Part shown: positions 7,444 to 8,922 of the stretch, piece by piece | Numbering within the stretch: the first letter of the stretch is position 1 | Layout: every line of letters begins with the position of its first letter | Assembly (NCBI GenBank): GCA_009774655.1 | Contig: VSOD01000155.1 | Span: 1 to 8,922 of the forward strand | DNA: 8,922 nucleotides | Origin: Lachnospiraceae bacterium | GTDB lineage: Bacteria; Bacillota_A; Clostridia; Lachnospirales; Lachnospiraceae | Reading direction: 5' to 3' | Made by a program: the position numbers and the translations under genes | The notes under the pieces: generated by a model | Databases searched by the model: none | What the model was told of the DNA's origin: nothing | What the model saw: the letters and a program-made list of their open reading frames with translations, nothing else

Positions 7444-8658
7444 TTATGCAACACGCTTCGCAACCACCACAAACCGGCCGTCCTGCTCGGAATTATCGCA
7501 GGTTGACAGTGTCAAAAGCTCATCCCCGTAGCTTGCCGTAACGCCGGTATCATACAAAGACAACGCCGCCATCTCCTGCATCTGGGAGTTGAATTCCTTC
7601 TCGGAAGCCGCGTCAAAAAACTGATAATACTTAAATACGATCTCTTCTTCATTATAGATCCTGGACCGAAATACGTACATCACTTCGTAGGTACCCTTCT
7701 CATATATGGTGTCAAACTGGATCGTGGCGTGCTGCTTCGCATATTCTTCACTGCTGTACTTATTGAGATTACCGAACATTTTGCCCGACTTCATGTGATG
7801 GCCATATATGATCAGATTCGTGTTCCTATGTACGATATCACAGTCCTTATCCAGAAAAAGACTGCCGTTCTTGTCATACTCTTGGCTGTAATTGTGATCC
7901 AGATAGTATTCGTTATTCACTGTCTGCATGACAGGATAATCTATATTAGTATCGTCAATTTTGAGCCATCCGATTAGGCTTTTATTCTTATTATATAAAG
8001 TTTGGTATTCTTCAAGAACTTCCAGCTCGATCTCTTCCCCCTCCGTACGGTGGATCGTCACCGTGGGCGGACCTGCCGCCAGGGTCGTATTCCCTTTCAA
8101 ACTGGCAAGGTTCTCAAAATCGGCCTGTGTCCTGTCTGCAAAATAGTAATAGACCCCGAAATAGCCAAAGCAGGCCAGTGCAACGACCGAACCTAGAACG
8201 ACCGGCAGCCTGCGCCGTCTCTCCCGCTTCTTGAATTCCAGCAGGATCTCCTGCTGCATCTTCTCGTCGTAGCTGTCAAGCGATACTTCCGCAGAGGAAG
8301 ATTTCCGCACACGGCCTTTTTCATGCTCCGGTCCGGCAGAAGGCTTCTTCTTCGCAAAACTCCCGGTTATTCTGACAGACTTCTTTTTCTTCTCTTCTGT
8401 CAGAACGCTGTCTCTGGTATAACCCTGACGTTTGTAATTCTGCGCCAGTTCATAGATCTCGTCATCAAAATCATTGCCGACGACCGTCTCAAACCGATAT
8501 TTGCCGGACTGTATATCCATATACAGTGAGATCACTTCTCCCGGCTGTTCCATATTGACTTGTGTCCTGATCTTCTCAATCCTGGCCTGATCCCGCATCC
8601 CTGCCCGATAATCGGCCTCGGTCCGGAATCTTCTGCCGGCCACTTCTAATCCCGCCAT
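7444..8658 (-). CDS. srtB: Class B sortase with N-terminal cytoplasmic extension
   Basis: A membrane-bound cysteine transpeptidase predicted to cleave the sorting signal of surface proteins and join them to peptidoglycan. The extracytoplasmic sortase domain spans about residues 220-404. It shows the family landmarks: GWLKIDDTNIDYPVMQ, YYLDHNY, the catalytic His in YGHHM (H287), the catalytic Cys in TLSTC (C387) and the Arg in GRFVVVAKR (R395). A single transmembrane segment (about 151-174) follows a KKRERRRR cluster, so the N-terminus should be cytoplasmic. That N-terminal part is about 150 residues, longer than the few residues before the membrane anchor in the staphylococcal enzymes. It has a folded-looking portion (about 1-80, with VISLYMDIQSGKYRFETVVG) and then a Lys/Ser-rich tether. 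The start ATG has AAAGGAG 10 bases upstream, slightly far but the best available. It is the first gene of the operon and lies directly upstream of a TPKTG substrate. Class B assignment is confident; exact substrate range is inferred. Confidence 0.93.
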   Translation of the reverse strand: MAGLEVAGRRFRTEADYRAGMRDQARIEKIRTQVNMEQPGEVISLYMDIQSGKYRFETVVGNDFDDEIYELAQNYKRQGYTRDSVLTEEKKKKSVRITGSFAKKKPSAGPEHEKGRVRKSSSAEVSLDSYDEKMQQEILLEFKKRERRRRLPVVLGSVVALACFGYFGVYYYFADRTQADFENLASLKGNTTLAAGPPTVTIHRTEGEEIELEVLEEYQTLYNKNKSLIGWLKIDDTNIDYPVMQTVNNEYYLDHNYSQEYDKNGSLFLDKDCDIVHRNTNLIIYGHHMKSGKMFGNLNKYSSEEYAKQHATIQFDTIYEKGTYEVMYVFRSRIYNEEEIVFKYYQFFDAASEKEFNSQMQEMAALSLYDTGVTASYGDELLTLSTCDNSEQDGRFVVVAKRVA

Positions 8659-8668
8659 ATGGGGATCG

Positions 8669-8675
8669 CTCCTTT
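8669..8675 (-). promoter_or_regulatory. Ribosome binding site of the sortase gene
   Basis: AAAGGAG is a strong Shine-Dalgarno match but sits 10 bases from ATG at 8658, a little longer than usual. No alternative start nearer to it is in frame; the next in-frame Met (residue 21) would cut into the N-terminal domain. Confidence 0.7.
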
Positions 8676-8730
8676 ATCTGATTCTCTATATGACTTATGA
8701 TTCATAAAATGATGAATTGCATATAGATTA

Positions 8731-8758
8731 ATTTTACTATATCTTGAGATTTATGCAA
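8731..8758 (-). promoter_or_regulatory. Candidate sigma-A promoter of the sortase/LRR operon
   Basis: On the minus strand, TTGCAT (8753-8758) and TAAAAT (8731-8736) are separated by 16 bases, which fits a housekeeping promoter. It would start transcription near 8723 and give a 5' leader of about 65 bases before the sortase ATG. The region is AT-rich, so the match is plausible and not decisive. Confidence 0.5.
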
Positions 8759-8774
8759 GTGTTTTGTCGAGAAA

Positions 8775-8790
8775 ATACAAGAACTTGTAT
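8775..8790. promoter_or_regulatory. 16-bp palindrome upstream of the operon promoter (possible operator)
   Basis: ATACAAGAACTTGTAT is an inverted repeat with two perfect 7-base arms around a 2-base centre. It lies 16 bases upstream of the candidate -35 box, with its centre near -60 relative to the predicted start. That is a typical place for a dimeric activator site; a repressor or chance repeat is also possible. No regulator gene is present in the window to pair with it. Confidence 0.4.
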
Positions 8791-8922
8791 ATGAAAAATT
8801 TAATTCGCTTTTCATTTCACAGTAACACATACACCCCTCCCACATACCCGTCTTTCGAAGTTAACGCCACAATTTTTTAGAATTCTATTCATATGAAAAG
8901 TACCTTTAAAGCCTTGATTTAT

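Larger units (their letters stand above)
8659..8922. other. Non-coding AT-rich region upstream of the sortase operon
   Basis: These 264 bases carry no convincing gene. They hold the candidate promoter, the 16-bp palindrome, the sortase ribosome binding site and, near the right edge, two adjacent 10-base palindromes (TAGAATTCTA at 8878-8887 and TTCATATGAA at 8888-8897). Two very short open frames overlap here on opposite strands (26 codons at 8812-8892 on the minus strand, 29 codons at 8791-8880 on the plus strand); neither has convincing support. The upstream neighbour lies outside the window. Confidence 0.7.

Noticed and set aside
8700..8717. Inverted repeat ATTCAT...ATGAAT in the leader of the sortase transcript
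   Set aside because: The stem is only 6 AT-rich pairs, too weak to claim as a terminator, riboswitch or attenuator.
8827..8857. G-rich run on the minus strand (GGG, GGG, GGGG tracts)
   Set aside because: Only three tracts are present, so a standard four-tract quadruplex cannot be supported.
8791..8880. 29-codon plus-strand frame (MKNLIRF...) divergent from the sortase gene
   Set aside because: There is no convincing ribosome binding site, and it overlaps another equally short frame on the other strand; it is likely chance.

Overview
The window reads as a leftward (minus-strand) surface-protein locus from a Gram-positive gut-type Firmicute. Lachnospiraceae or a close clostridial relative is my best inference. 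The grounds are a class B sortase, a cell-wall sorting signal of the PKTGD type, and very large BspA-like leucine-rich-repeat (LRR_5) proteins carrying InlB B-repeats, in DNA of about 50% GC. There are no RNA genes, insertion sequences, CRISPR arrays or phage genes.

Reading in the direction of transcription (right to left): 8659-8922 is an AT-rich non-coding leader with a plausible sigma-A promoter and a 16-bp palindrome just upstream of it. Next comes a 404-residue membrane-anchored class B sortase (8658-7444) with an unusual cytoplasmic N-terminal extension of about 150 residues. A 118-bp AT-rich gap follows, with a strong ribosome binding site and a possible second promoter. Then comes an 1833-residue secreted surface protein (7325-1824) with three LRR_5 blocks, InlB-type repeats, a Ser/Thr/Asn/Gly stalk and a TPKTG sorting signal. 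Ten bases later starts a second secreted LRR_5 protein (1813 to beyond the left edge). Its first 604 codons are open; its C-terminus lies outside the window.

The genes fit a simple working model. The sortase sits in the membrane and anchors the 1833-residue protein, and possibly the downstream LRR protein, to peptidoglycan. The LRR proteins would then act as long display scaffolds for binding host, mucus or microbial ligands. The ligands cannot be read from the sequence.

The most notable signals are: a compositional break inside the 1833-codon gene (residues about 62-660 are near 40% GC by hand count, the sampled remainder near 53%), which suggests a mosaic N-terminal ectodomain; the sortase's cytoplasmic extension; and the palindrome upstream of the operon promoter. 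I see no evidence for a wholly new type of system; this is best described as a dedicated sortase-substrate cassette.
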